Below are positions 8,783-17,694 of a stretch of DNA of 55,611 bases, in pieces; position 1 is the stretch's first letter, and every line of letters starts with the position of its first letter. The notes under the pieces were generated by a model. It made no database searches. It was not told where the DNA came from and saw only the letters and a program-made list of their open reading frames with translations. The translations under genes were made by a program, and so were the position numbers. Source of the stretch: Rhizobium sp. (GTDB lineage Bacteria > Pseudomonadota > Alphaproteobacteria > Rhizobiales > Rhizobiaceae); the NCBI GenBank assembly GCA_028290545.1, contig JAQGJP010000010.1, forward strand, positions 1 through 55,611, written 5' to 3'.

Positions 8783-9532
8783 GTGGCGAGCCCCGATAAG
8801 GTAGATCCGATCCACCAGTTCCATATTAACCCGATCGTCGATATCGGTTACTATGATTTCACCAATTCGGGACTGTTTATGGTGCTGACAGTCGTTGTCG
8901 CCTCTGGCTTCCTGATGTGGGCATCCTCTGCTCGTGCCGTGATCCCGGGCCGCGCCCAGTCGATTGCCGAACTCTCCTACGAGTTTGTGGCGAAAATGCT
9001 GAAGGACAGCGCCGGCAGTCAGGGCATGAAGTTTTTCCCGCTGGTATTTTCGCTTTTCATGTTCGTGCTGGTCTCCAACCTGTTCGGCATGGTGCCCGGT
9101 TTCTTCACTGTTGGCAGCCAGATCATCGTCACATTCGCACTGGCGATGCTGGTGATCCTGACCGTGGTGATCTACGGCGTCGCCAAGCATGGTCTGCATT
9201 TCTTCGGCCTGTTCGTTCCGTCAGGCGTGCCGATGGTTCTTATCCCGCTGGTGAGCGCGATCGAGGTGATTTCGTTCCTCTCGCGTCCAATCAGCCTTTC
9301 CGTCCGTCTTTTCGCCAACCTGCTCGCCGGCCATATCACGCTGAAGGTGTTTGCGGGTTTCGTCGTCACGCTGGGCGCCATGGGTCCGATCGGCATTGCC
9401 GGCGCCATTCTGCCGCTGGCGATGACGGTGGCCTTGACGGGTCTCGAGTTCCTGGTGGCGTTCCTGCAGGCCTATGTGTTTGCAGTTCTCACCTGCATGT
9501 ATCTCAATGATGCAATTCATCCGGGACACTGA
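8783..9532 (+). CDS. atpB: F0F1 ATP synthase subunit a
   Basis: 249 residues with five to six membrane helices. The helix [13 protein letters not shown] carries the essential stator arginine (R175), which releases protons from the c-ring carboxylate. The start is GTG at 8783 (protein [13 protein letters not shown]), with GAGAGAAGAG in front. Second gene of the F0 operon, 43 bases after atpI. Full family length with all key residues, so functional. Confidence 0.96.
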   Translation: MASPDKVDPIHQFHINPIVDIGYYDFTNSGLFMVLTVVVASGFLMWASSARAVIPGRAQSIAELSYEFVAKMLKDSAGSQGMKFFPLVFSLFMFVLVSNLFGMVPGFFTVGSQIIVTFALAMLVILTVVIYGVAKHGLHFFGLFVPSGVPMVLIPLVSAIEVISFLSRPISLSVRLFANLLAGHITLKVFAGFVVTLGAMGPIGIAGAILPLAMTVALTGLEFLVAFLQAYVFAVLTCMYLNDAIHPGH

Positions 9533-9548
9533 TCGTTTCTAGAAAACC

Positions 9549-9568
9549 GGCGGAAGGCGACTTCCGCC
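9549..9568 (+). promoter_or_regulatory. GNRA-loop hairpin between atpB and atpE
   Basis: GGCGGAAG (9549-9556), loop GCGA, CTTCCGCC (9561-9568): a perfect eight-pair stem capped by a GNRA tetraloop, 41 bases before atpE. No T-run follows, so it is more likely an mRNA stability or processing element than a terminator. Confidence 0.55.
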
Positions 9569-9609
9569 ACTGAATTAAGCCGCAACAACCGAAATTGAAG
9601 GAGTTCAAA

Positions 9610-9834
9610 ATGGACGCGGAAGCAGCAAAGTACATCGGCGCAGGTATCGCTTGCCTCGGCATGGGTGGCGCAGGTATCGGTCTCGGCACCATTTTCGGCA
9701 ACTATCTGGCTGGTGCTCTTCGCAACCCGTCTGCCGCTGATGGCCAGTTCGGCCGCCTGATCTTCGGCTTCGCCGTTACAGAAGCGCTGGGCATCTTCTC
9801 GCTGCTCGTCGCACTTCTCGCCCTCTTCGGCTGA
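9610..9834 (+). CDS. atpE: F0F1 ATP synthase subunit c
   Basis: 74 residues forming a two-helix hairpin; 10 or more copies make the rotor ring. Helix 1 holds the glycine pattern [10 protein letters not shown]. The polar loop is RNPSAADGQ. The proton-carrying carboxylate is E58 in helix 2 ([13 protein letters not shown]). The start is ATG 9610 with GAAGGAG upstream; a TTG at 9595 would add a non-family leader. It is bracketed by two GNRA hairpins (9549-9568 and 9852-9877), in keeping with the need for more c than a or b. Confidence 0.97.
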   Translation: MDAEAAKYIGAGIACLGMGGAGIGLGTIFGNYLAGALRNPSAADGQFGRLIFGFAVTEALGIFSLLVALLALFG

Positions 9835-9851
9835 TCGGCGTTTCAAGCATT

Positions 9852-9882
9852 GGGTCACGGGAGAAATCTCGTGACCCGTTTT
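9852..9882 (+). terminator. Intercistronic hairpin with T-run after atpE
   Basis: An eleven-pair stem (9852-9862 with 9867-9877, one G-U) is closed by a GAAA tetraloop and followed by GTTTT at 9878-9882. It sits between atpE and the b' gene, inside the operon. It looks like a partial terminator or a 3' stabiliser of atpE mRNA rather than an operon end, because b' and b clearly belong to the same operon. Confidence 0.65.
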
Positions 9883-9911
9883 GATACCGTATCCTTGCCT
9901 TGGAGGTAGGA

Positions 9912-10505
9912 ATGTTCGTGACGACAGCCTATGCTCTGTCAGCCACTGCCGTGGAAGGGGAGGCGACAGCGCCTGCCACCGAAACGACGCATACCGAGAC
10001 CGGTGTGCCTCACAAGGAGGCGTTCCCACCATTCGATCCCCGCCATTTTCCATCGCAGCTTTTGTGGCTGGCGATTACATTTGGCGCTTTCTATTATATC
10101 ATCTCGAAGCTCATAACGCCTCGTCTGGGTGGCATCATTGCCGCGCGCGAGGCCCGCATTGCCGGCGATCTCGCCGAAGCAAAGCGCATGAAGGACGAAG
10201 CCGACGCAGCGGTTGCACAATACGAGCAGGAACTGGCGGAAGCCCGCGCCAAGGCGCAAGGCATTGCCGGTAAGGCCCGTGATGCAGCCAAGGTCGAGGC
10301 CGATGCCGAACGCGCTCGTCTGGAAGCCGATCTCGCCAGGAAGATTTCCGAGGCGGAAGTCAGCATTGGCGCAATCAAGACCAGGGCGCTTGCCGAAGTC
10401 GAGACCGTTGCCGAAGACACCGCCGCTGAAATCGTTCATCAACTGACGGGCGCAACCGTAACCAAGGCCGATGCCGCGTCAGCGGTGCAGGCTTCCAAAG
10501 GCTGA
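9912..10505 (+). CDS. atpF2: F0F1 ATP synthase subunit b' (second stator b subunit)
   Basis: 197 residues. A flexible N-terminal stretch (to about 40) is followed by a single membrane helix (LLWLAITFGAFYYIISKLI). A long Ala/Glu/Lys-rich helix then forms half of the peripheral stalk together with subunit b. Separate b and b' genes are typical of photosynthetic bacteria and alphaproteobacteria. The ATG at 9912 is preceded by GGAGGTAGG, which decides this start over the TTG at 9900. It is 14 bases from the stop to the start of the b gene. Confidence 0.93.
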   Translation: MFVTTAYALSATAVEGEATAPATETTHTETGVPHKEAFPPFDPRHFPSQLLWLAITFGAFYYIISKLITPRLGGIIAAREARIAGDLAEAKRMKDEADAAVAQYEQELAEARAKAQGIAGKARDAAKVEADAERARLEADLARKISEAEVSIGAIKTRALAEVETVAEDTAAEIVHQLTGATVTKADAASAVQASKG

Positions 10506-10519
10506 GCGGAGGATTCAAC

Positions 10520-11011
10520 ATGGATGCAACTATGTGGGCCCAGATCTGGGCACAGGTCGCACTGGTCATCTTCCTCGGTGTGATCGTTTACCTGAAGGTT
10601 CCAAGCGTGATCACCAAGAGCTTGGATGAACGATCTGCCAAGATCGCCGCCGAACTGAATTCCGCCAAGCAGCTTCGTGAAGAAGCCCAGGCTCTGCTGG
10701 TTGAATACCAGAAGAAGCGCAAGGAAGCGGAAGCGGAAGCCGCGCTGATCGTCGCTGCCGCCAAGCGGGAAGCCGATGCGCTCGCTGAGGATGCCAAGCA
10801 GAAGACTGCGGAATATGTCGCCCGTCGCACGGCGCTCTCGGAGCAGAAGATCAAGCATGCGGAAACCGAGGCGGTCAATGCCGTGCGTGCCGCTGCCGTC
10901 GATCTGGCGATTGCCGCGGCTGAAAAGCTGATTGCGGGCAAGATGGATGCAAACGCTTCCAATGGCTTGTTCAACACCGCGGTCAGCGAAGTCAAAGCGC
11001 ATCTCAACTAA
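10520..11011 (+). CDS. atpF: F0F1 ATP synthase subunit b
   Basis: 163 residues. A short N-terminus (MDATMWAQIWAQ) is followed by a membrane helix (VALVIFLGVIVYLKVPSVI) and a continuous charged helix (KQLREEAQALLVEYQKKRKE) that dimerises with b' and reaches to F1. The start ATG 10520 has GCGGAGGA in front. Last gene of the F0 operon; the rho-independent terminator at 11049 follows. Confidence 0.95.
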   Translation: MDATMWAQIWAQVALVIFLGVIVYLKVPSVITKSLDERSAKIAAELNSAKQLREEAQALLVEYQKKRKEAEAEAALIVAAAKREADALAEDAKQKTAEYVARRTALSEQKIKHAETEAVNAVRAAAVDLAIAAAEKLIAGKMDANASNGLFNTAVSEVKAHLN

Positions 11012-11048
11012 GCGCCGGACCGCACGGCCAAAACTTGAATTTTCAAAA

Positions 11049-11080
11049 CCCCGTCTCAATCTGAGGCGGGGATTTTCTTT
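11049..11080 (+). terminator. Rho-independent terminator of the F0 operon, overlapping the end of bluB
   Basis: The stem pairs CCCCGTCTCA (11049-11058) with TGAGGCGGGG (11062-11071), loop ATC, then TTTTCTTT. The convergent bluB stop codon lies at 11056-11058, inside the left arm, so the hairpin DNA also encodes the last BluB residues. Confidence 0.85.
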
Positions 11081-11802
11081 GTCGGGCATTCGATCTCGCG
11101 GTAGAACGACAAGACGTGGGAAGCCTCCGGCCAGCGCTCCGTGTAGATCAGCTTCTGCAGCGGTATCTTCTCCCTCCAGCCTTTGACGGCAAGTTCCGGC
11201 GACGTATAGAGCTGGTCGACATAGCCGACGCAGAGATAGGCAACGATCTCGACGCTCTCCGGCATGCCGAGATGGCGTTTGAGCCGGTCATGGTCGAAGA
11301 TGCTGACCCAGCCGACGCCAATTCCTTCGGCACGTGCCGCCAGCCAGAAATTCTGCACGGCACAGACGGTGCTATAGAGATCCATATTGGCGTTATGCGA
11401 GCGGCCAAGCACGAAGTCGCCACCGCGCTTGCGGTCACAGGTGATGCAGATGTTGACGGGCGCCTTCAGAATGCCCTCGAGTTTCAGCGCCATGTAGCGG
11501 CGTTTCTGCTCGCCTTCCAGCCTGTCGGCAGCTTCCAGGTTGGCGTCATGGAAGATCGCGTGCACGGCCCTGCGGTTGGCCTCGTCGCGGATCACCGTGA
11601 AGTTCCACGGCTGCATGTAGCCGACCGACGGAGCAGCATGCGCCGCCGTCAGCAGGCGGAGGAGGACGTCATCCGGTACCGGATCGGGCAGGAACTCGTT
11701 TCGCACGTCTCGGCGCGAATGGATGGCCCGATAGACAGCATCAGCTTCAGATGTGGAAAACGGACCGGCCATGGCGAGATGGCGCGCGGAATTGCCAAGC
11801 AT
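11056..11802 (-). CDS. bluB: BluB, 5,6-dimethylbenzimidazole synthase
   Basis: Flavin-destroying enzyme that turns reduced FMN into 5,6-dimethylbenzimidazole, the lower ligand of vitamin B12. The nitroreductase-like fold is seen in AIHSRRDVRNEF (flavin phosphate binding), AAHAAPSVGYMQPWNF and GIGVGWVSIFD, all BluB hallmarks. The start is uncertain: ATG 11802 (MLGNSARHL) or ATG 11772 (MAGPFSTSEADAV); neither has a strong ribosome site, which fits riboswitch control. The gene follows a cobalamin riboswitch on the same strand and is alone, away from other cob genes. Confidence 0.93.
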   Translation of the reverse strand: MLGNSARHLAMAGPFSTSEADAVYRAIHSRRDVRNEFLPDPVPDDVLLRLLTAAHAAPSVGYMQPWNFTVIRDEANRRAVHAIFHDANLEAADRLEGEQKRRYMALKLEGILKAPVNICITCDRKRGGDFVLGRSHNANMDLYSTVCAVQNFWLAARAEGIGVGWVSIFDHDRLKRHLGMPESVEIVAYLCVGYVDQLYTSPELAVKGWREKIPLQKLIYTERWPEASHVLSFYREIECPTKKIPASD

Positions 11803-11865
11803 TGTTTCACCCGAACAGTTGCTCGCTCGGCAAGGGCTGTCCGTGCCCTCGCGTCTCACATGTCC

Positions 11866-12014
11866 GGCCGGTCTTCTGGCTCGGGATCGTCTGGGTCTGC
11901 TGCCTTCCCGGTTTCCCAGTGGCGTTCAGCAGTCCATCCCCCTTACAGCGCTGGGCGCGCGCAGGCATTCAACCTGCTTCCCGATTCTCTCATTCTTATG
12001 AGCACCGAACGGCA
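11866..12014 (-). promoter_or_regulatory. Cobalamin (AdoCbl) riboswitch in front of bluB
   Basis: Read on the minus strand it has the ordered conserved pieces of the cobalamin aptamer. The P3/P4 side reads GGTGCTCATAAGAATGAGAG, then GGGAAGCAGGTTGAATGCCTGC, of which the core is GGGAAGC. The B12 box GCCACTG lies at 11917-11923. Near the 3' end it reads GAGCCAGAAGACC (about 11870-11882). It ends some 65-70 bases before the bluB start, so high B12 should repress BluB, probably at translation since no clear terminator follows. Confidence 0.92.
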
Positions 12015-12072
12015 GCGTTAAAACAGAATGAGAGGGCGGTGGCAAGCGGACGGCCGACTGGCCAAGGCGCAA

Positions 12073-12720
12073 TCAGTCCTTCCGAAGCGGCCGGAAGGTC
12101 ATGCGGTGGATGGCGCAAGGCCCCAGTCCGACAATGGCCTTGCGATGATACTCCGTGGCATAGCCGGCATGGAGCTCAAAACCGTAGCCGGGATAGTGGT
12201 TGCTGGCCGATACCATCATCCGATCGCGGGTCACTTTGGCGACGATCGAGGCCGCAGCGATGGAAAACGATCGGGCATCGCCCTTGACGATCGCCTTGCC
12301 GGGGCAGGGCAGGCCCGGCGCGACATCGCGTCCGTCGATGATGGCGAAATGCGGCCGGCAATGAAGGGAATGAGCCGCGCGCCGCATTGCCTCCAGGCTG
12401 GCCTTGCGAATATCGGTACGATCGATTTCCAGCGCACTGACCGAGGAAATCGCCACATCGACGGCGCTTGCCAGGATCAGTTCGTAGAGCGATTCCCGGC
12501 GCGCGATGGTCAGCTGTTTGGAGTCGTTCAGGCCTTCCGGAATATTCCTAGGGTCGAGCACGACCGCGCATGCAACGACAGGACCGGCCAGCGGCCCTCT
12601 TCCGACCTCATCAAGGCCGGCAATCAACCGGTATCCGTCACGCATCAGCCCTTCCTCGAACCGGAAAGTCGGAACCGGCTCGATCTCCAGGAGGGGCAGG
12701 GAATCGGCGATACGTGTCAT
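12073..12720 (-). CDS. rnhB: Ribonuclease HII
   Basis: Removes RNA from RNA-DNA hybrids and single ribonucleotides from DNA. 215 residues from ATG 12720 ([19 protein letters not shown]). The catalytic D37-E38 sits in [16 protein letters not shown]; a further Asp lies in [19 protein letters not shown] carries the fourth acidic position; the motif HPGY appears as [13 protein letters not shown]. An in-frame extension upstream to 12990 is non-family sequence and was not used. Downstream of the radical SAM gene on the same strand with about 165 bases between. Confidence 0.93.
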   Translation of the reverse strand: MTRIADSLPLLEIEPVPTFRFEEGLMRDGYRLIAGLDEVGRGPLAGPVVACAVVLDPRNIPEGLNDSKQLTIARRESLYELILASAVDVAISSVSALEIDRTDIRKASLEAMRRAAHSLHCRPHFAIIDGRDVAPGLPCPGKAIVKGDARSFSIAAASIVAKVTRDRMMVSASNHYPGYGFELHAGYATEYHRKAIVGLGPCAIHRMTFRPLRKD

Positions 12721-12886
12721 GCGGGTTGTCTTGACACATTCTGCCGATTCCCCGCAAGTCCCGGAACGAGGGCGGCGTTCCCAGGACAGCTGCGCGACGG
12801 GGCCGGGACGGGGCGACTGCCGCGCAAAATTCAGTGCCTCCTCCTGATGAAGCAGGGAGCGGAGAGACACTGAAAGCTTCAACAGA

Positions 12887-14047
12887 TCAGAGCAGGCTGA
12901 GCTGAACGCCAGCGCCACTGGGCGGCACGAAAAGATCGGTATTGAGCTGAATGCCCCGCCCCTTGCGGATGCCGAGCTTCTTGGCGGCAAGCTCGAAACG
13001 CCGGCTCAACTGCCAGGCATAGGGGCCGTCGCCCTTCATCCGCTTGCCGAATTCGGCATCGTAGTCCTTGCCGCCACGCATCGAGCGGATCAGGCTCATC
13101 ACATGTCGGTAGCGGTCCGGATAATTGCGCAGCAGCCAGTCGCGAAACAGCGGGCTGACCTCCAGCGGCAGGCGCAGCATGACATAACTTGCCTCGGTGG
13201 CGCCGGCGGCAGCGCCCGAATCGAGGATCCGTTCCAATTCGTGGTCGTTGAGCGCCGGGATCATCGGCGCGGCCATGACGGCGGTCGGTATGCCTGCGTT
13301 GGTCAGGGCGCGTATAGCCTCCAGCCGCCGTGCCGGCGTCGAGGCGCGCGGCTCCATCAGCCGTGCCAGCCGCCGGTCGAGCGTCGTCACCGAGAGTGCG
13401 GCGCGCACCAGTCCACGTTCGGCCATTTTTCCGAGAATATCGATATCGCGCATGATCAGCGCCGATTTGGTGACGATCGAAACCGGATGGTTGGCCGCGT
13501 TCAGGACTTCGAGGATCTGGCGCATGATCCGCCATTCCTTCTCGATCGGCTGATAGGGATCGGTGTTGGTGCCGATCGCAATCGTCCTCGGCTTGTAGCC
13601 CGGCTTGGACAGTTCGCGCTCCAGCAGCCTTGCGGCATCGGGCTTGGCAAACAGCTTGGATTCGAAATCAAGCCCCGGCGACAGGCCCATAAAGGCATGT
13701 GTCGGCCGCGCGAAGCAATAGACGCAGCCATGCTCGCAGCCGCGATAGGGATTGATCGAACGGTCGAACGGAATATCCGGGCTGTCGTTGCGGGTGATGA
13801 TCGAGCGCGGCTTTTCGACCTGCACGTCGGTCTTGAACGGCTCCAGCGTCTCGATCGTCTGCCAGCCGTCGTCGAGCACTTCACGCTCCTGCGGCTCGAA
13901 CCGGCCCGAAGGATTGATGCCGGCCCCGCGACCACGGCGGCGGTCGATATCGATGCGCAGGCCACTCTCCTTGAGCAAACCATCGGCAATCTCTGCCGTA
14001 TTTGCAGGCGCGAATGCAGCCTGCCGCGAAAGCGACATGTTGATCAT
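12887..14047 (-). CDS. PA0069-family radical SAM protein
   Basis: 386 residues. The radical SAM cysteine triad C104-x3-C108-x2-C111 (CEHGCVYC) lies in the family context [19 protein letters not shown], which is shared with spore photoproduct lyase-like proteins of the PA0069 group. [13 protein letters not shown] and [17 protein letters not shown] are further family blocks. It should bind a 4Fe-4S cluster and S-adenosylmethionine. The substrate of this group is not known to me. The start ATG 14047 has GGAGAAA in front. It lies upstream of rnhB on the same strand, possibly in one transcript. Confidence 0.85.
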   Translation of the reverse strand: MINMSLSRQAAFAPANTAEIADGLLKESGLRIDIDRRRGRGAGINPSGRFEPQEREVLDDGWQTIETLEPFKTDVQVEKPRSIITRNDSPDIPFDRSINPYRGCEHGCVYCFARPTHAFMGLSPGLDFESKLFAKPDAARLLERELSKPGYKPRTIAIGTNTDPYQPIEKEWRIMRQILEVLNAANHPVSIVTKSALIMRDIDILGKMAERGLVRAALSVTTLDRRLARLMEPRASTPARRLEAIRALTNAGIPTAVMAAPMIPALNDHELERILDSGAAAGATEASYVMLRLPLEVSPLFRDWLLRNYPDRYRHVMSLIRSMRGGKDYDAEFGKRMKGDGPYAWQLSRRFELAAKKLGIRKGRGIQLNTDLFVPPSGAGVQLSLL

Positions 14048-14169
14048 GGGTTTCTCCAGCGAGGCGATTCCCGCCCCGTCATGATTATTTTCCTATCGCG
14101 AATATGAGAACATTGCAAGAACAAAATCGATGACTCGCATTTTGTGAATGCTTCCAGTAAAGGTAAGCA

Positions 14170-14688
14170 ATGCTGACTGTTTTATTGGAATGCCGGGATA
14201 ATGAGCCTGAGCTCGCCTATACGCTGGCGGTGCTGGTGTCGGGTGCTGTCGACGGTCTGGTGAGCGACGTGATCGTGCTCGATCATGGTTCGCGCGACGG
14301 GTCTGCACGCGTCGCCGATGCCGCCGGGTGCAAATTCCTGGATACCTGGGACTTGAAGGAGACGCTGGCGAAGGCGCGCGGCGACTGGATCCTGCTCTTG
14401 GAGCCCGGCGCCCGGCCGCAGAGCGGATGGATAGAGGAAGTGCTGGAATATGCTTCGCTGGCCGAGAGCCCGGCGCGATTCTCGCCATCGCCACGGTTCA
14501 GGCGGCCGTTCTTCAAACGGCTGACCAATCGAACTGGCGTGCTGGAACTCGGTTTCCTGATGCCGAAACGACAGGCAGCGGCGCTCGCGCGTCCGGGCAT
14601 GGATCTTGCCGCGCTCGCCAAGGCGTCATCGGTCAGGAAGCTGCGCTCGGAACTGATCCCCGCCTGGGTGATCAGGGAGCGGCGATAG
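14170..14688 (+). CDS. Small family-2-like glycosyltransferase
   Basis: 172 residues, MLTVLLECRDNEPELAYTLAVL. The GT-A nucleotide-binding start is present (DVIVLDHGSRDGSARVADAAGC). The region LKETLAKARGDWILLLEPGARP corresponds to the place of the metal-binding DxD, here reduced to LEPG. It is much shorter than classic GT2 enzymes and lacks a clear second catalytic acid, so it may be a specialised or non-catalytic member. The stop lies two bases from the stop of the convergent HTH gene. Confidence 0.7.
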   Translation: MLTVLLECRDNEPELAYTLAVLVSGAVDGLVSDVIVLDHGSRDGSARVADAAGCKFLDTWDLKETLAKARGDWILLLEPGARPQSGWIEEVLEYASLAESPARFSPSPRFRRPFFKRLTNRTGVLELGFLMPKRQAAALARPGMDLAALAKASSVRKLRSELIPAWVIRERR

Positions 14689-14690
14689 GG

Positions 14691-15008
14691 TCAGGCAGCG
14701 GCGCTGACCGCGAGCTGAATTCCCTCGGATTTTTGCAGGATACTGATAACCTGGAAAATATGAGCCGCGCGCGGATCGCCGGCTGGGCTGAACATTCGCA
14801 TCAGGCTTTTCGGCGACAAGCCGGTTTGGGTGGACAGTTTCTTGAAGCCGATCGTGGCTTCGATATAGTCCCGCAAAACGCTTTTCGCGGTGGCGAGGTC
14901 GCCCGTCAGCAGCACTTCGACGGCTTCGGATAACAGTGCGAAGCGAAAGGACTCGTCGTTGCGGATGCGAGCTCTGATTGTTTCTTTTAAGTCTTTTGGC
15001 AGAGCCAT
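14691..15008 (-). CDS. HTH antitoxin-like transcriptional regulator without a visible toxin
   Basis: 105 residues from ATG 15008 (MALPKDLKETIRARI), with AGGAAG in front. The core ATIGFKKLSTQTGLSPKSLM is a helix-turn-helix of the HigA/addiction-antidote type, followed by NPxGNP-like SPAGDPRAAHIFQVISILQ. In related loci a RelE/HigB toxin precedes such a gene; here the 186 bases upstream hold no toxin frame. Upstream direct repeats (15032-15067) may be its operator. Alternative: a free-standing regulator of other genes. Confidence 0.7.
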   Translation of the reverse strand: MALPKDLKETIRARIRNDESFRFALLSEAVEVLLTGDLATAKSVLRDYIEATIGFKKLSTQTGLSPKSLMRMFSPAGDPRAAHIFQVISILQKSEGIQLAVSAAA

Positions 15009-15031
15009 TGGGTCTTCCTGGATAAAAATGC

Positions 15032-15067
15032 ACTTCGTCGTGACCATATATAAGTACGACTTCGTCG
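15032..15067 (-). promoter_or_regulatory. Direct repeats and AT-rich promoter of the HTH gene
   Basis: ACTTCGTCG occurs at 15032-15040 and again at 15059-15067 (plus-strand reading), 27 bases apart, flanking TATATA. On the minus strand TTGCGA lies at a fitting distance from TATATAT or TATGGT, so the repeats bracket a likely -10 element. This suits autorepression by the downstream HTH protein. Confidence 0.4.
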
Positions 15068-15194
15068 CAATCACGGCGGGATGGTGAAAATATTTCTTAA
15101 TTCTGTGAAATATTCCGTGACACGGTGAATCGTGCCTGCGGCGCCGCGGGTGATCGCCGCGGCGTGTTTTCACAGCCAAAGCGTATGGGCAGCG

Positions 15195-17600
15195 CTATCC
15201 CGAAATCTTCGAGAAATCGGCAACCGTGCCGGTGGCGCTGCGGATCGCCGAGAGTAGAGCGAGGCGGTTGGCGCGGATATCGGCATTGTCGTCGTTGACC
15301 AGAACGTCGTTGAAGAACGTATCGACCGGCCCGCGCAGCTTTGACAGCGCTTCCATCGCCCCCTCGAAGTTTTCGCTGGCCACGGCCTCTGCCGCACCCT
15401 GTGATGCCTGAACAATCGCCGAATGCAGCGCCTTCTCCGCCGGCAGCGTCAGCAGCGAGAGATCGATGCGGTCGGCGATCCGCGTGCCCTTCTTTTCCTC
15501 GGCGGCCAGCAACTGCGTCGCACGCTTGGTGCCGGCCAGCAGGTTCTTGCCATCTTCCGAGGTGATGAACGCAGTCAGCGCCTGGGCACGCCGGACGATC
15601 GTCAGCAGGTCGTCGGCATCCGGGGTGAGAACCGCATCGACGATGTCGTGACGCTGGCCATTGTCGCGCAGGTAGACCTTCAGGCGGTCGTGGAAGAAGG
15701 CGAGGATCTGACTGCTGAGTGAAAAGAGAACGGCGTCGAGTTTAGATTTTTTTTCGGAGATTTGTTCTGATAGCTCGCTCCAATCAATATCATCCTTTTC
15801 AATATTAGCTAAGTCCGTTACATCCCTATAAATCAGTATGAGTTCGACACTCTCTTTAATCTTACTGCCGTCAAAGGAAGTTATCCACGGGGAACGTGCA
15901 ATTAGCTCTTCCGTTGTTTTATTCCAACGATTGTTTTCGAGGAAATCTTCAAGAATGGCCCATTCATCGGGACCAAAAAACTTAGAAAGAAGCGTTTCAC
16001 AACTTTTTGCTGCGATCGACAGCAGCGGCAGGCGAATGCCATTCTCCAGCAAAATCCGGATTACACCCAGCGCCGCACGTCGCAGCGCATAGGGATCCTT
16101 CGAACCCGTCGGCTTCTCGTCGATTGCCCAGAAGCCGACCAACGTGTCGAGCTTGTCGGCCAGGGCGATGGTGACGGAGACCGGATCGGACGGCACGCGG
16201 TCGGAGGGGCCGTTCGGCTTCCAGTGCTCCTCGATAGCGGCGGCGACGGAGGCATCCTCGCCTTGCAGAAGCGCATATTTGCGGCCCATCAGGCCCTGCA
16301 ACTCAGGGAATTCGCCGACGGCCTCGGTGCGCAGGTCGGCTTTCGCCAGCACGGCGGCGCGATCGACCATGATCGGGTCGGCGCCGGTGATCTTGGCCAG
16401 TTCGGCGGCTAGCGCCCGGATGCGTTCGACGCGGCCCCCCTGGCTGCCGAGCTTGGCATGGAAGGTGACATTGAGATGGTCGAGCTTGGCCATCCGCTGG
16501 TCGAGCGGTTTTTTCAGGTCGAGCCCGAATTTCGCCGCCGAGGCGGCAAGCGTATCGAGGTCCGGCAGGTCGCGCTGGTCGCGCTTGTAGAAATGAGCCG
16601 CGTCGGAAAGCCGGGCGCGCACCACCTTGCCGTTGCCGTGGATGATTTCCGCCCCACCGTCCTTGGCCTCGATATTGGAGATCAGGATGAAATGGTTGGA
16701 AAGTTCCTCCGACCCATGGATGCGGGTGACGAAGCACTTCTGGTTGGTCTTGATGGTCAGGCGGATGATCTCGCCCGGGATCTTGAGATAGTCTTCCTCG
16801 AATGTGCCCATCAGCACATGCGGATATTCCACCAGCCCCGAAACTTCCTCCAGCAGGCCCTCATCCTCGACCAGATCGAGGCCGGAGGCGAAGGTGATGT
16901 TGCGGGCATCCGACAGGATGATCTCCTTGCGGCGCTCGGCATCGAGGACCACTTTCGCCTTTTCCAGCTTGGAAACATAGTCGGAGAACCGCTTGACGGT
17001 GATCGCTTCAGGCGCATGGAAACGATGCCCATAGGTGAGGTTCGAGGCGGTGATGCCATCGATCTCGAACGGGATCACCACGGGTTCCTCGTGCTCGACA
17101 CCGAACATGCAGACGATCGATTGCAGCGGCCGCACCCAGCGGAGCGAACCGGGCCGGGACGAGGCCACGCCCGACCGCATGGATTTCGGCCATGGGAAAT
17201 TCCGGATGATGCCGGGCATCACATCGCTGACGATCTCTTCCGCCGAGCGACCCGGCCGAGAGAGGATCGCAACGTAGAAATCGCCCTTCTTCGGATCGCT
17301 ACGGGTTTCGGCCTGGTCGATGGAGGTCAGCCCCGCGCCGCGCAGAAAGCCGTCGATCGCCTGTTGCGGCGCAGAGGTGCTCGGTCCCTTCTTTTCTTCG
17401 CGCACTTCGGCGGAGCGGGCCGTCAGCCCGCGGATATCCAGCGTCAGCCGGCGCGGCGTCCAGTATTCGCGGGCGCCCTCATAGGTCAGCCCGGCTTCGA
17501 CCAGCGCATCCGTCAACAGCTTCCTGAGGTCGCCGGCGGCCTTGCGCTGCATGCGGGCGGGGATTTCCTCGGAACGGAGTTCAAGCAGAAGATCGGGCAT
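15195..17600 (-). CDS. glyS: Glycyl-tRNA synthetase beta subunit, with an AT-rich internal insert
   Basis: Beta chain of the alpha2beta2 glycyl-tRNA synthetase, charging tRNA-Gly. 801 residues, starting [18 protein letters not shown]. Family blocks: [85 protein letters not shown]. It is about 100 residues longer than the family members I know. The extra part (about 527-630; DNA 15710-16020) is visibly AT-rich and sits between the LRRAALG and AFFHDRLK blocks. The frame is intact. glyQ is 3 kb upstream on the same strand, separated by lemA and a DUF2207 gene. Confidence 0.93.
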   Translation of the reverse strand: MPDLLLELRSEEIPARMQRKAAGDLRKLLTDALVEAGLTYEGAREYWTPRRLTLDIRGLTARSAEVREEKKGPSTSAPQQAIDGFLRGAGLTSIDQAETRSDPKKGDFYVAILSRPGRSAEEIVSDVMPGIIRNFPWPKSMRSGVASSRPGSLRWVRPLQSIVCMFGVEHEEPVVIPFEIDGITASNLTYGHRFHAPEAITVKRFSDYVSKLEKAKVVLDAERRKEIILSDARNITFASGLDLVEDEGLLEEVSGLVEYPHVLMGTFEEDYLKIPGEIIRLTIKTNQKCFVTRIHGSEELSNHFILISNIEAKDGGAEIIHGNGKVVRARLSDAAHFYKRDQRDLPDLDTLAASAAKFGLDLKKPLDQRMAKLDHLNVTFHAKLGSQGGRVERIRALAAELAKITGADPIMVDRAAVLAKADLRTEAVGEFPELQGLMGRKYALLQGEDASVAAAIEEHWKPNGPSDRVPSDPVSVTIALADKLDTLVGFWAIDEKPTGSKDPYALRRAALGVIRILLENGIRLPLLSIAAKSCETLLSKFFGPDEWAILEDFLENNRWNKTTEELIARSPWITSFDGSKIKESVELILIYRDVTDLANIEKDDIDWSELSEQISEKKSKLDAVLFSLSSQILAFFHDRLKVYLRDNGQRHDIVDAVLTPDADDLLTIVRRAQALTAFITSEDGKNLLAGTKRATQLLAAEEKKGTRIADRIDLSLLTLPAEKALHSAIVQASQGAAEAVASENFEGAMEALSKLRGPVDTFFNDVLVNDDNADIRANRLALLSAIRSATGTVADFSKISG

Positions 17601-17694
17601 GGTTCGGGCTTTCGGTCAGGCATAAATTCAGGAGCCGGACCTAGCAAGTTCCGGCGGGATTGTCACCACGCCGGCTGGCGAATTTCGAATGCAT

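Noticed and set aside
12721..12990. N-terminal extension of RNase HII
   Set aside because: The 90 extra residues do not resemble the family and lie in an intergenic region.
15009..15179. N-terminal extension or toxin frame before the HTH gene
   Set aside because: In-frame but basic and unlike any toxin; ATG 15008 has a proper ribosome site.
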